Assembly: GCA_037576215.1 (NCBI GenBank)
Contig: JBANDB010000008.1
Coordinates: 558,001 to 622,000 of the forward strand
From: Armillaria gallica
Taxonomy: Eukaryota; Basidiomycota; Agaricomycetes; Agaricales; Physalacriaceae
Direction of reading: 5' to 3'
DNA: 64,000 bases
Every line of letters begins with the position of its first letter. Positions within the stretch are counted from its first letter, which is position 1. The notes beneath the pieces are model-generated. The model made no database searches. It had not been told where the DNA came from and saw nothing but the letters and a program-made list of their open reading frames with translations. A program made the translations under genes and the position numbers. Shown piece after piece: positions 21,407-34,367 of this stretch.

Positions 21407-22149
21407 ATGCCGTTGCGCGTAGATCATGAGCAAGTCCAAATTAGAATTCCCACGCCCATCCTTTCCCTCTTACCACCACTATCACCACTACTTCGGTTCA
21501 CGCTGCGTCTCTTTTCCCTGTCTTCCTGCATTCTGGTCGCCATTTCTGTCGTGCAATACGCTATATGCGGCTTCTATCACCATAGGCCACCGATAATGCA
21601 CTGCTTTCATCGTAATTTTCATAAATTCGGGGAGAAAGGTATATTACACACGCTGTTTCCAGCGCTCTGACTATTCTTATTTTCTTGCTCAGAACGATAT
21701 CCGGAGCTCGTATAGGCAGGAAAATCACTTATTTGCGCCACGGCCGGCGCATATATGCAGGTATATGGGGCGGAACAGAAGGGAACGACATGACGCGTAT
21801 CAGGCGAGTGCTTTGTTCGTTTCTTATCCATTATCTCACGTGCTTTTTCAGTGTAGCCGCGACGGGTCCTGAATTTGCACCGTTTGCACTTGTCGCCTTT
21901 ATTACTGCCTACGCCCTCGCACCAGATTTCGGCTTTCCGGTACCTATATATCACGGTGTCCATACCTGCCTGCACAATCTACTATGGTATGTACGCTGGA
22001 ATTCACAATCTTTTGTCCCCAACACTGATTATATCTGCTGTCAGGCTCTACTAGTGCGCACTCTACATGGACGGATTGGATGCTATGCCACTATGCGACA
22101 CCAAGGTTGCGGGGATGGAGTCTGTTGGCGGAAAGGACCAGGGCGGTGA
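21407..22149 (+). other. Possible spliced gene with hydrophobic segments
   Basis: Several fragments read on the plus strand with apolar stretches (PILSLLPPLSPLLRFTL, APFALVAFITAYALAPDFGF). Plausible splice sites lie between them, for example a GTATGT donor near 21986 and a -CTGTCAG acceptor near 22044. I could not join the pieces into one frame, so this is only a candidate membrane protein or its remnant. Confidence 0.2.
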
Positions 22150-22259
22150 ACTAGGATGTGTACGTACTGTAGCGGAGAAAATATATTCATTATATGAATG
22201 CCTATAGATGCGTACAGATGAACGTCAATAAGGGTATATGAACATCAATAGGCATCAAT

Positions 22260-22880
22260 TCAAAGGCCATGAAATGCCCCATTTATCGATGACTGCCGAT
22301 GCCCATGGATGAATCGATGAATATCTATGGCCGTCCACCCACGTCTCCAGACTTTTGACTGGGACTCATTATCCAACAATGACTGACTGCGAAATGTGAG
22401 AACCTTACCTCCAATTCGACCTGAAATATATCAAACCTCTTTCGACAGGCTTGAACCTCATGCCAGATACTCCACATCTCACGAAAATATTCCATCCAGG
22501 AGTACCCGCCGAAAATTAATCGCCGTTGTGCATGAAATCGCATCCTGAACAGTGCGAGGACCTCCTGCTCAAATCTGAGAATCGAGTGAATATCAATGTA
22601 CAACTAGTTAAACGTAGAATGATTACCCATTTAGGCGGATACGTGAATTATGAGAGGGTAATGGGCTTTGCATTTCGAGTAGTGGGTATGTCGCCTTTAT
22701 CACTGATTCCAGCTCTAAGAGAAGTGTGGTTGGCCTCAAGGGTGCCAGCAAAGGCCATACGAGGATGCGAAACAAGAGGGTGAGAAGAAGACATGTAGAT
22801 ATTGGTGTATTTTGGCCGAGAATAGAGGCAAGATAAAAAAGGATTTGGATGTCAAAGTCTTCGAACCTGAAGCGAGCCAT
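22260..22880 (-). CDS. Helical/membrane-type protein of unknown function
   Basis: Exon 1 (22627-22880, from ATG) encodes an N-terminal apolar helix (TCLLLTLLFRILVWPLLAPL). A 52-nt intron (22575-22626, GTAATC...TCAG) joins in phase to exon 2 (22409-22574), reading RLNGFEQEVLALFRMRFHAQRR and then a Trp/Arg-rich helical part (YFREMWSIWHEVQACRKRF). A GTAAGG donor follows; a third exon to a stop near 22260 is possible but uncertain. The FxxEVLALFRMRxxxxRRxxFGG pattern resembles agaric proteins of unknown function that I cannot name. Minor exon placement aside, exons 1 and 2 look real. Confidence 0.42.
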
Positions 22881-24499
22881 TGAAATTGGCGACCCGGGAG
22901 AGTTGTATAACGTGTTTCACGATAATTCTCTTAAGTACTCCAAGCTCCGGCATATTTTAGATAACTTGCCCACACAGCCGTATCGACAAGACCGCACTGC
23001 TGCCCAGAGTTCCTAGTAGAATAAGGACTGCAATGAGAGTCCATTCAACGATAACATATACGACACACCAGGTCACTTTCCGGTCAATCAGAGGCCGCAC
23101 AATGACATGGAGATACTGCTGTTGATTGGCTCCGCTTCATGACCCTGATTGGTCGGGACGGAGACGGTTTCAGCCGCCTTCGGAAAGCCTGGACTGATGT
23201 CTTTGACATCCAATCGCAATCGTTCGCAGCTTTATAGATACCGCAGAGAGAATCTCTGTGATTGGATAGATTATTCTTCGCCCTAGGGCACGGAATGTCT
23301 GACCAGTGTCGCTACAGTACATACACGCTCCGATTCTCGGGCTCGTTTAGTTGCCGTAAGTGCGCTCAATGACTTTCCGGCATTTAGTAAGCTCTTGAGA
23401 ACGTCAATCCCGAGAAAGAACGTGAATTTTGTGTATCCAAGATTACGGTGAAGCACTCAAGGCACCAGATTTCCATGGATGAAACAATATACTTGCGTTG
23501 CTTGCGCTTGAGGAAAGAAACGGAATAGCGGTGGTGGTCCAATGATCAGCTCGAGCATTCGAAGAATCGGAAGATTTCCTTGTGGTTGTCTCCATTCGAT
23601 AAAGCAGAATGGGGGTTAGATACCGACATATGCTTCTACCAGGACCCAAACCAGTATCGTTGATGTCAGAAAGACATCGTTCTTCGATCGACTGTTATCA
23701 TTTGTAAGGGAATTGGCCCGGTTAAAACTTACAGCAGACAGCCCCCAGGTTACCTCGATAATGCAACGATAATGTTTCGTGACTGAGAGAGATAAAATGA
23801 AGGAGTACAATTCAGATCTCCTCACGCTCCTAGATCCGACTGTGAAAAAACGACCGAGAAATTAAGAACACATTCAATACTGAAGGCCCGGGGATATGAA
23901 AAATCCAGAACGACTCGGAGAGGATAAACACACCACATGATTCCCTTTACCATTACGAGCTTACGAACCTCATCCCATTAATGGGCCGAGCACAACGTCC
24001 TTGGCGTGCCAACTCGCTAGTCCGAGTCGGGAGGCCCCTGCTGCGCGGGGTGTACGATGCCATACCAAACTTTCCACAGTGAAAAAAAAAAGATGAAGAC
24101 AAATATCACCATGAGCTAGGCCCTAGCTCACATAATTAGTCTGCTGTTTCCGAAACTAGCTTATAAGCAGCATTGCTGCCGATGACACTTTTATACAGTG
24201 CATACTTCCTGTGCAACACCTGATTGCCCTGAATTTTGGCGTGCGCCTCGCTGACGACTCCCTGGACTGTCCAAGCTGTTCTTCCCCATTTAACATTTAA
24301 TTTATTCGATGACTTGATGTACCTAGGTTCGCATCAAGGTGAGGTCGAACCCGAACCCTTCGCTTCTTGACCTAGATGCCGACACGGGCTGTACCATGGA
24401 GGCGGTCCGTCGCACTGACCGGAGAGGCGTTCCATACCGAGAAAAAGAGCAGCAAGTGTGGCTTCGGGTACTCTGCGCTACCTTCTGTATAGCGTAAGT
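22881..24499. other. Intergenic, no firm gene
   Basis: Short minus-strand frames at 23443-23825 could be exon remnants but could not be joined. Nothing else is recognisable. Confidence 0.4.
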
Positions 24500-25550
24500 A
24501 TTGTAATGCTGTGAGACAGGATGGGAATCTTGTATGTAGTCCTGAAGATCTTGTAGCCGTCCTTCGAGATCTTTTTTGTGCCGTCGTGCTTCCTATTTGG
24601 CAGAAGGGCTTGCGAGTTATGGTAAGTACTTAGTTCAGACGCGACCCACCTTTAGGTGGACATAACTCTCATCTGCGTGAGGATGGGTAAGTTCTACCGT
24701 TGTCTTGCAGGAAGAGAAATGTGCCCTGCGACGCTGCCAAATCTACAGATGCTTCGACAACTCCACCTATGTCGATGCTGTACGGTTTAAAGATTCCCCG
24801 CGGCAGTAATCTTCTACATTTAATATAAGCGTTGAAGAACGAATGCTAATGGTGGTGCAAGATGAGAAGTGCATCCCGAAGCCACAGGTGAACGGTCGAA
24901 GAGTCGACGGGCTTTCCATTTGCCCTATCCATGTACCATGGCCTTGCAGCCATTAAGAGATATTACAGAGGCGCTTCCCCTGCTCTGAATATCTTGCCCC
25001 AAGAGTGCGCGTATCCGAACTACAACTCTCCCCCGGATCCAATCCCAACAATAGCCTCATCATCTCAAACTCTCCGTCATTCACGCAGACTGGAAGCCGA
25101 ATAAAGCCCCCATCCCCACCAAACATCTCATAGAACGTCCCGTCTCTAACCTCGCCGCTGTGACAAGCGTCCCGAGCACACCGACTTTGAAAGGTGAAAC
25201 GAAGTACAAATTCAGGGCCACTTTGCATATGCTGGAACTTCGGAATCAAAGCGTCGTTCTTCAGATGACTTTGAATATAGTCGCGAACGGAATATAGGAG
25301 GACTTAGGACATGTTTCTTTGAAGCGCCGGTGGAAGATGGTCCGATTATTTCCGCCGAGGAATTAAGCGCTTGGCTGCGTGTGAAGCTGCATGGATCCAT
25401 CGGCGGAGTATCCAGTAAAGGCCAGCTTGAACTAGAGGTAGATGTCAGTTTTGATTGACGATAGGATATATTCGATCATACCTTGCAAGGGCACCGGAGC
25501 CAATTTTCCATAACACTCAGCCAAACTGAAGCTCGCCATCACCATCTGCA
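24500..25550. repeat. Duplicated block A, copy 1
   Basis: This aligns in the same orientation with 40930-41965 along its length. Examples are the stretch around 24840-24900 against 41283-41350 (gaagaacgaatgct...cacaggtgaacggtcgaagagtc) and the shared tcgatcatacc near the end. Small insertions and deletions are common, so the copies are old. Confidence 0.75.
24953..25400 (-). pseudogene. Unknown gene in duplicated block A, copy 1
   Basis: Two overlapping minus-strand frames together match the translation of copy 2. Shared segments include DYIQSHxxNxALIPKxQxMQ, LRF...SRCA, and FYExFGGDGGFxRLP followed by EFExMRxLxLG. Conservation of this text between old copies suggests the original encoded a protein, but I recognise no domain. 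Fragments lie in more than one frame, so it is probably broken or needs introns. Confidence 0.4.
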
Positions 25551-26225
25551 CTAAGCTTCATCTCTGTCTCCAATATGAGAACGATTTGCCCTCGGATTAC
25601 TCTGCCACATGCTAAGCATGAATTCGCGGGTCGATTGCATGCTACCTAGCATGTCATCTAACAGAATGGCTCCTTCGATGTTGTCCATATTGTTCAGGTC
25701 TTCAACAACGCCGATCTCTTCTTTGTTCAGTGCACGCGCAGTGATGAAAACGGGGAGAAAGCCTCAATCATCAGGTACGCGGATATTTTCAGGATACTCC
25801 TCGAAGAAAGATTGCATTACCGTAGTAATATCGGGAGTGTTTTGTTCGACAATGGCATAATGAAGAGGGTACTTCTCCCGGCGCTCCCTGTTAACAACAT
25901 CAGGTCCGCGGGCTTCCCGTTCGATAGGAGAGATCGAAAGATCGCCGTCCGGAAGCCTGTCTTCGAAAGATCCAACGTCGTTCTCTGGCAGAATACGACG
26001 AGACGGGCAGTTTGGGTCGGGAGAGTAGCTTAGGAAATTGGTACGACCAATGTGTTGAAATCCGTTCTGCAATATTATCAGCATATATGCTGTGCGTGGG
26101 ATGGTATTTGAAAGCTTACCTTTCTGTCCCATGAATAACGAGTATTCACCGCGACACGAAGATGACGTGTATCCAACGGAAAATGTGGCGGAATTGACAA
26201 CACAGCAGGGGGACCAAAATTGCAT
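25551..26225 (-). pseudogene. Broken gene with ankyrin-like segment
   Basis: On the minus strand a frame reads VNTRYSWDRK, then a 53-nt intron (26067-26119, GTAAGC...TGCAG), then NGFQHIGRTNFLSYSP... to KYPLHYAIVEQNTPDITTVM and RVPDD. An in-frame TGA at 25764-25766 follows. Beyond it the same frame stays open for about 70 codons (GFLPVFITARALNKEEIGVV...) to a TAG at 25551-25553. PLHYAI resembles an ankyrin repeat, though only one unit is convincing. The TGA would be CGA (Arg) before a C-to-T change. The upstream start was not found; the reading extends to at least about 26240. Confidence 0.5.
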
Positions 26226-26265
26226 TTATCACTAGCAACGGCACTTTACACCCCGTCGACTCGGA

Positions 26266-28239
26266 GGCGATAGACTCTCCTTCTTCCTATTGATAGCGAC
26301 ACGCAGCTGTCAAAACTCAGTCCCAACACACTGTATACGACATCCGCCTGTGAACAGATTGCGCGACGTCATGCGGCTGTCCCAAACAGAAAGCCATTCC
26401 CCGACAGCGAATGCATCCAGCGACAAACCCGCTTCTTCCGTTACTAGCCATCGTCCACCCACGGCCAGTATTCATTCAGAGGTCGGGCATCAGCTTCCGT
26501 CGCTGATGTTCTGCGCGCATCCTTAGCCCATGTCATGCTACTGTTCCTCGAAAATCAAAACGATGCACCTTTGAACGGTCATCCAAGTATACAGGGAGAA
26601 GCGGTTCAGCAGCACAAACTGGTGCCTTTTTGAGCGGTTGATGGGACTCCGTGCAATGGAAGAGATCAGGATCGGAATATGTATTCAACTGAAGACTCGA
26701 CCGTTCTTGTCCTACAAACATGTTTCAGCCACAGTCAACAGAAAAAGACAAAGGATATGATGACACTGACGTGATTTTGTGCGTGAGTGCCAGCACATGA
26801 AGGGCGGTGACTAAGTTGACCCTCAGTCCTAGGAAAGTCAGGTTAGGGTTTTCTCGTCCGATGCTCTGGTCATTGACGAGATCTGGGTTTCCTACTGCGA
26901 CCCACTTTATCTAGCGTGAGGCAGGCAAAGGCTTTCTGGACTGCCCGTGTAGACAGTAGTCTTCTTCCGTGTATTCCATTGCACGAAGCATAGCTGTTAT
27001 CCCGGAGAGGGAACTAGCTTAATCTGGCCGTCTTGCGGCAAAACGACGGTCGCACAAATTCGGTATTCAAGTTACAACTCGGAATTCCACGTCTAAATCT
27101 TGTCAATCGATCTCACTAGGGCTAAACAACTATGCTATGAAGATTTGTCCTCTCTGAGGATCATTAGCCTGCCACAAAAGAAAGAGGCATACGAGAAGTA
27201 CTTACAGTGGTGCAACATCGCCAGATAATACAGATCATCCCGAGCGGTAAACCACCGAAAGAACGGAAGCTAATATCCCAGAGAGCTTGGTCATCACCAC
27301 GCGAATCTACTAACAATACAAGCATCGACAGGCAGTTCCACTGTCGGCCGTCCAAATGGAACATTCGTTCTTGCTGGCGAAGATCAAGAGGGTAGATAGG
27401 TGCATGTCAATCCAGAAGCCAGGAATGCTGAAGGAAGGTGATATGTAGGTGTCGAAGAGCGTTAAAAGATCGTATGATTCGCTACTTCTACGATCAATGT
27501 TGTCTCTTCGCTGCGTTCGATGGATGGAGCCGATCTTTGGGAGGGAAGAATTCGAGAATATGAAGGATGGAACACAAGACTTGTTCGAGGTTGATGAGAA
27601 AACCTCTATTTGTTGGAGCTGCTTGCATACGTGGGGTAAGCATGCGAAGTGAAGAACACCGACTGGATGCATCAACATTACAACAAGCAGCGAACATCTC
27701 CATCGTATCAAGAAGAGCGGCTCCACATCCCTCCAGGTACCTGATAGGCGCGAGGTGTGCAGTCATATATATCATAGAAATGGGCATCTCAGGGTGTATC
27801 CAGAAACCAGGTCAAGCAAGCTAGAAAATCGGCGCTATCAGAACTCGAGGACGTCGTAACAACAATATTACCCACTTTGCTGTACTGCGATATGAGCGCA
27901 GTATTCCCTCAGAGCATTTCCTCCATTGTGATATTCAGAAGGGCTGTCACCACCATTCTGTTGGCAGGCCAAGCACCTTTCCTCTACTAATGTGAGAACA
28001 ACTCGTCCGAAGTAATATGACCGTGGTGAATGACGAAATTGTGCACCAGTATAGACGACATAAAATTACTTGGAGGAGACTGGCTTCCAGTCATCACTTA
28101 AGCCGTTCAGATGGTCGTAATTTGCGTTCAAGACCAGAGCCAAGAAGGATAGAGCTCCCTGTACAAATATGCACTGTAAACAAAGCGAGAATGTGTCTTT
28201 GTCATTTGGTGATCTCCCAAAGTACCTTCATATATCATC
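26266..28239. other. Gene-poor stretch
   Basis: Minus-strand frames at 27164-27787 are of moderate length (97 and 138 codons) and overlap in different phases; no domain is seen. No gene is called. Confidence 0.4.
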
Positions 28240-31080
28240 ACAGAAACAAGCTACGAACGCTTCCGTTAAATTTCTGTGACGAGAAGAATCGGAAGGACGG
28301 AGAAGAGGAGGACGGTAATTTCCAATCGATCAGTTCGTCAACCATTGTAACCCTAACCTAATGCTTCTCGATTTCCGCGATGTCGTTTTGTCTTCTGCCG
28401 TCATGCTCCTTTCCGGCGTCCTCTCTGCATATGGTGGGTGTCTTATCCTTTTTTATTTATTTTCCTTGTCTCATTCATCTCTCTAAAGCGCTAGGCGAAC
28501 CTGGCGGTTGCAGGAAAAATGTAAATTTCTTCAAGCTGCGACCACCGACATTGGGTCGAACTGCGATGGAGATTTGGACTGAACAAACTTTCGGCTCAGT
28601 CATGTCCCAGTACCCTGGCAGGAATTCCCTCTGTTTTCGAGCGGAACTTTTCTTCTCCAGTCATCGAGCTCGACAAGGATACTTCCAATCACTCCCTCGC
28701 CACTTCAAACTCTTGGCGTCGGACTATTTGAGTGTCCTGCATTGTTGGGTGGAGCAGCAAGGTAAAATGTGCGCACACTCTGCTATCCACATCTTCATTC
28801 CTACTGACCTGAGGTGCAGCCACAATGTAGCCAACCACCGAAGACGGCACAGAAAGCAACTGCCATGGGAGCTTAACTGGGATAGGCAGAAGTGATTTGT
28901 GCTACAGGCGTCGACACGCGAAGAAACAAGATAGCATCATTATCATCGCAGCACGTAGGCATATGCGCGTTTGCGTGGATATGGATAGGGTGGCTTCTGC
29001 TACGACAGGTGCGTGCATCCATGCCAAGTATGTTCCCTGAGCACTAACGTTGTCTAGGCGTTGGGCGTCAATTCGGCCCGACTCTGCGCTGTCTGAGCTG
29101 CCATTTTGTCTTTTAGTGACTGGGTGTCCATAGGATTCACCTTCAATATTCGGGCCAGGCGTTAACCGGCAACCCTGTCGTCTCATCGGCATTGGAACTG
29201 GCAGATAACGCCTGGGACCATCAGTATAGCTGTCGGTACTTGCCTCATCTTTGAAGCCAAGATGTTGCAGCGAGCCAGGCTCGACTCGAAATGTTGGAGG
29301 AGCATGATACGTACGTGTGACCGTCCCCCAGGTTCTCCCGGGCTCACAGCGATGTACAGGTGCATAGACTCCAGCTTGGCAGTGTCGGGCATTCTTGTGG
29401 GCGTGTCTGGGCGTCTTCTTGGAGAATGTTGAGGCGCTTGTCGGAGAATGTCATCATGCTGTTAACTGGGGCCCGTATAGCTCTGCTATACATTCGAGTC
29501 GAGAATCGATGATGACAATCTCTTCATCTCCATCGAGCTGGATGTCTGTTTATCGGTATGTGGCCTCAACACTTGCAGAGCTCATCTTCATTCCTGCCAT
29601 AGGTTTCTGCCGGGTACCAGTTACAGTCGAGGCGACAGTTCATCATTGTGCTATTCTTCCGCCGGTGAAGGCAAAGGAGACTCTCCATGCTCGCTTCTCT
29701 GATAAGGTGAACTAATCGAATACCTGCTGAAATCTAATGTCCACTGACTCTTTTCTTCAATCAGGCTTTCACCCAATTTTTTGTGACAACTTCTGTTATT
29801 CTGTCCCCGTGTTTGCAACGTCGTATCGGATCATTCTTTGGTGTAGTCACTCGGTACCACAACCATACGAAAAAAGTGCCCACAAGGCAATCGTGGCTTG
29901 CGAGTCTCACCTTGCACTATCCTGAGCTGTACATGTCCACCCTTCCCGGGTTGTAGGCCGCCTTTCTAAGCGCTCCACAGAGTCAAACTCCCATTTCTCA
30001 TCCAACGATAATTTGTCTCCGAAAGAACGCAGGTAGAGTGGACATTGACCAACTACAGTCGCCATTTCCGAGCTCCTCCGTCTCGCTTAGGACAATCAGC
30101 GTCCTTCACTTCATCAGCAATCGCCCCGAGGCTCTGCACGCGAGAATACTTCTCTGCCGGGCGTACATGATGATGACAGTGGGAGAAGGAGCCCAAGCTT
30201 CGCCTCGGAAGGCTGCAGAATCGATCCGAGCGTGAGGGAGACCATTCTGGTGATGGATGTGCTTGTTCATACGCGAGCAGCACATCTTTTGTGTAGAAAG
30301 AAGACGTGAAGGATTATCCCGTATGGACTGTGTTCATGCCGAAAACACCATCTCCCGGAACCTTGGGATTCACCGCCGAAATGCACACGGTTTGAGGGCG
30401 CTTCGAGAGGCCAAGTTTGGTAGAAGACGCCAGTAAACCTTTCATCTCGCTTACAACGCCTTCGTCACGCTTGAGTGTAAACTGCTCCGCCACTCCGTGG
30501 AACTTCCTCTCGGCCGAAGCGCTATCCCCATTCTGACATGCAGACGAACGATTACTGCCTTTACGAAGCTTCGGAATGAGGCGCTCATGCGTCAATACCC
30601 GTGATCTGAATAAAATCATCTGCCGGTGCCATTTGCTCATTTCCAAATGCAACTGCCGGATATCCACAACAAAGTAGTATCGATATCGCAAGTCTACGCT
30701 TAGAAGCTGTACGAGGAAGGATGGTCCTTCGTTGCGTCCGATCTGAAAGTCCGTCGATGACGAGCCATCTTTCTCAGGCATGGCAAAGGCTACCTTCAAG
30801 AGAGCGGTTCCGTGGGTCCTTTTTCTTCCGCGCCGACGGGATATTGAAGACATTTTCAGTGTAGGAACCTTGTCTCAGCTCGCCATTATAGTGACCGGCA
30901 ATGAACGTTCACTTCGGAGAGTAATTGCTCTTATATCAGTACAAATAGAAGCCTATGATGCTGGTGCTGTCCCCCTCAAACCGAACCAAATCAACCACTT
31001 CAGGGTGCCTCAAGCACTTGGCTGGACCAGTTCCGGGCTTCATCCACGTCTTTATCGCGTAGTGTGGCCAGTGGACACAG
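28240..31080. repeat. Duplicated block B, copy 1
   Basis: Colinear with 43988-47690. Matching landmarks: cagaaacaag...aaatttctgtgacg (28241 and 43990), accattgtaaccctaacctaa (about 28345 and 44090), gtgcgtgcatccat (about 29006 and 44930), gcgatgtacaggtgcatagactcc (about 29347 and 45287), and gaacgttcacttcggagag (about 30903 and 47527). Identity is partial and the second copy is longer because of insertions. Confidence 0.75.
30314..30853 (-). other. Open frame of 179 codons in block B, unknown
   Basis: The start is very basic (MSSISRRRGRKRTHG) and the frame continues to a mixed helical part. Parts align by eye with the minus-strand frame at 46820-47239 and with 47312-47503 in the second copy (for example TRKWRRQI against MSKWHRQM, and GLLAS against GLLAI). 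No domain is recognised. It may be a remnant of the gene carried by the duplicated block. Confidence 0.3.
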
Positions 31081-32666
31081 GCCAATAAAATTCCACGTTT
31101 CACAGATCCGAGCAATTTCTGGGAAAGTCGACATGGAGCATCACGTCGCTACCACGTTTCGGGATTCTGTACTCAAGTTTGGCCTTTGATTGTGCGCTGG
31201 AATATAAGTGCGCCGGTAAAGCTTAAACGTATGCCTTCTCTCACTCTTTATGATCCAACTCCTAACGACTCTAGTAGATTGTGGTCCCTCGCCTGTGCAA
31301 TCGCCGCAGATGTGTAGAATTCGCTCCCTTCCCGCATGTTGATACCCATCGCGACTCGCACGAGAGAACCGGGACGTTGCTTTGCCGATTATTGGAAGGC
31401 GTCACGGACACGAACTTGACGGGCACATATTCGAGGAGTAAAAGAGCCGTGCCGAGTTGAACAGACTCTCGGTCATTATCCGTCTATTCGTGCACGATAA
31501 ACCGACTCGTGGATATACATTTAGGGTTCAAGCTTCAAGAGTGTTTTTCTCAACCTCAAGTTATGATTAGGTGCTTCGTCGTTTAGCGAGAATAAATCAT
31601 TATATTTCCGTCTTTTCCTACTTGGCTGACCAAGACGGAAATCGTGTGGACCATGTTTCGTTGGTATTCGTCCACCGTCCTGACCACCTTTAGTCATCCG
31701 TGACTTGGACATTCCTTTGTCTCGTCGTTCATCAAACATGCTACGCGTTTCATAACCCCCTATTCCTCCGATCAAGACGGCGTGGTCTTCTAGCTCTTCA
31801 TTCGTAAGGAATGTTGATTTTGAACTTGCCAAATATGACACCTTTCCCGGATGCAAGGGGTTACATTTCGAAAAACGGGTGCTTGAAGGTAACCTCCCGC
31901 TGCTTTGCATTCTGGCGTCTCGCATGTGGATCAAAGAGGGACGATTGTAGTATCCAAATCTGTTAGGACATCGTTCGAGGTCATTTCCGAGGCTAACTCT
32001 CCGCTTCCCCAGCCTTTCAAAGGCCTGACTTGTACAAGTCCGAGTCCGAGTTTGAATCAACCTCCACTAACTGCGTAGACATCGAACTTCCCATGTGTCC
32101 TGACTATGATTCCCGCCTGTCTGCCCCTTGGAACCCAGAATGTGGGGGACTACGCCATTTTCAAAGGACCGGAACCGAGTACCAATTCTATTCAGCTTTA
32201 ACCAGTCGTTCCGCAGAGAGCGGAGCACTCGGAGCCCTCGTTGCTGGGCTACCCTGACGAGGAATTCTTAGCTGGCTATCTCTGTTCACGCTGTATGATC
32301 AAGAGTAGGAGGAGGGTGGGGGAAATAACCGGCGAAATGAGAAGATGAACGTGTACAGCAGAACCGGGAGAGCGAGGACCTTCGTCCGTCGTGCCGTTTT
32401 GTTTGTTACTCCATATTGACTAGGAATGTCCTTCGGGTTTTTTTTTCGCCGGTGAAAGAAATTTAATGAGCTGAGCTTCTCGCAACCAAAATTGTGGGTT
32501 TGACGGAGCTTGTGAGTAACCGCTCATGATGTGTATATTTCTTTGGGCGTCTATCTTTAGTTTGCACTGTTCGTTTCTTCTTTGATAGCACAACTGAACC
32601 CTCTTGGTGCAATAGTGGATTTGCAGCAACCTATGTCGACCAGGGACACTAGTATGTGTGATTGCC
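31081..32666. other. Intergenic with one unassigned 179-codon frame
   Basis: A minus-strand frame at 31521-32060 is basic (SRKRRKYND near its end) and matches no family I know. The rest shows nothing. Confidence 0.35.
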
Positions 32667-34367
32667 ATGGATTCGATGTTTCACATTCTCATTCAGCTGA
32701 TACTAGAGGGAAAATCGAATGACCTTTTGGAGGAAAAGTCGGACAGCACAGCGAGATGGGTCACTCTCTCTTCTGTCACTGAGGCAAACAGAGAAGAATC
32801 AACCATTCCGGTGCCGTGTCAACGGTTCTACACTGGTGACAAACCGGTGATATCATCTGCTCTGGCCAATACTCCCTGCGCCGACCTTGGTGTCACTGGA
32901 GTCTTAGAGACCCTTAACATCATACTCAGCATATCATGCCCTTTGGATGAACCTGTAATCTCGGTTCTCAATTCCTACGTCGCGCAAAGTCTTGACTTCG
33001 GTACTGCATATGCTCATTTGCGCCCCCATTGGCTTGGTATCCCTACCATTGAGAAATTACTCAAGAACGAGGAGGAGGACAGGGAGAGGCGACGAAGCGT
33101 GCTCGTTAATGACAGGATCATCACGTCGCTCGTGTCACCTCGGCGCGTGTGGGATCTATATGCTAATCGGGTCATCCCGTACTGGATTGCGCCCGAAAAA
33201 CTTGCGCGCGAAAACCCGTGGGGGATATCACATGCGTGGGTGGATGACGAGGAACGTCAGGCAGCGATGACCCCTATCAACGGATATGAGTGGCCCGTGC
33301 CTATGCCCAAAAATGCCAACCTTGATCTCGTCCGCATCGAGATGTTGAACCGGGGAGCAGAGTATGCATGGCTGGATGTTCTGTGTTTGCGACAGGAGAG
33401 AGGGGAGCGGGAGGGACTGCACTTAGAGGAGTGGAAGCTGGACGTGCCCACGATCGGCTATGTCTATGCCTCGGCTCCAAAAGTGGTGTGCTACTTCAAC
33501 GGACTGGGTCGGCCACTGCATTTGACGTCGGGGTACTTCGAGAGTGATCGCTGTTGGTTCCGACGCGCATGGACCCTGCAGGAGTTCACCACAAGTATTA
33601 TCATTGGTGGGAAGACCGCCGAGGATGACGTCATGGAACAAGAGATTCAGAGGAGGATCGACAAACAACTGTCATCGTTGCGGAACCTAAGGATCTACGG
33701 CGTGAACGTTGGGATCTTGTCAGAGATGCAGGATCGGGTATCAACAAAGCCTTTGGATAAAGTCACTGGCTTAGCATACCTTCTCGAGACACAATACATC
33801 CCAACATACAACGCTGAACAGTCTGACGGGGACGCATGGGAAGACCTCGTGGATGCCATGGTGCCTTCCGTTCGCATAAAGTTGCTTTTCTATTACCCTG
33901 AGCCTGGGAATGGAAAGAAACGTTGGCGACCATCATGGCAACAACTAATGGCAAACAAATTTATTGCACCTCATTACTCTTTGCGGTCGACCGGGCAAGT
34001 TGGTCGGACAGAGGATACTGTCGACTGCTTGGACTGGTATACTGGTTACCTTTTTGAGGCAGTAGAAGTGCGGGGTTTGAGTGGGGTGCGAAAGGGAGAG
34101 AAGCGTCGACGAGGAGAGCTCGTCCTCAAGGACACCACTGGGGCACCCCATACATTGAAAATTGTGGCTGAACACACATATTCAATACGCGATGGCTTGT
34201 ATGCACTCATAGGCGGCAACAGCGGCGATACAAATAATTTCTGGACAGTCGGGTGGCTAACAGAGGATGGGAAGTTTGAGAAATTGTCAGTGTTCCGTTC
34301 AGAGTACGGCGAAGAAGTGGAGGTCAAGAAACTGGGACTCGAACAAATTACAGTAGTTCTCTGTTGA
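32667..34367 (+). CDS. HET-domain protein (heterokaryon-incompatibility-like)
   Basis: A single uninterrupted exon of 566 residues from the ATG at 32667; an in-frame GTG nine bases earlier is not a credible start. A HET domain lies at about residues 150-305. It includes GISHAWVDDEER, AEYAWLDVLCLRQ, the DVPTIGYVYASA segment, VVCYFNGLG and CWFRRAWTLQEF, in the family's usual order (S-x-W, WLDxLCIxQ, WxRRxWTLQE). After it come PLDKVTGLAYLL and RPSWQQLM. In ascomycetes such domains trigger cell death when incompatible strains fuse; in basidiomycetes the role is mostly untested. The gene sits between old duplicated blocks and next to a LINE, a typical setting for this fast-evolving family. It is intact, unlike most of its neighbours. 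Confidence 0.82.
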   Translation: MDSMFHILIQLILEGKSNDLLEEKSDSTARWVTLSSVTEANREESTIPVPCQRFYTGDKPVISSALANTPCADLGVTGVLETLNIILSISCPLDEPVISVLNSYVAQSLDFGTAYAHLRPHWLGIPTIEKLLKNEEEDRERRRSVLVNDRIITSLVSPRRVWDLYANRVIPYWIAPEKLARENPWGISHAWVDDEERQAAMTPINGYEWPVPMPKNANLDLVRIEMLNRGAEYAWLDVLCLRQERGEREGLHLEEWKLDVPTIGYVYASAPKVVCYFNGLGRPLHLTSGYFESDRCWFRRAWTLQEFTTSIIIGGKTAEDDVMEQEIQRRIDKQLSSLRNLRIYGVNVGILSEMQDRVSTKPLDKVTGLAYLLETQYIPTYNAEQSDGDAWEDLVDAMVPSVRIKLLFYYPEPGNGKKRWRPSWQQLMANKFIAPHYSLRSTGQVGRTEDTVDCLDWYTGYLFEAVEVRGLSGVRKGEKRRRGELVLKDTTGAPHTLKIVAEHTYSIRDGLYALIGGNSGDTNNFWTVGWLTEDGKFEKLSVFRSEYGEEVEVKKLGLEQITVVLC

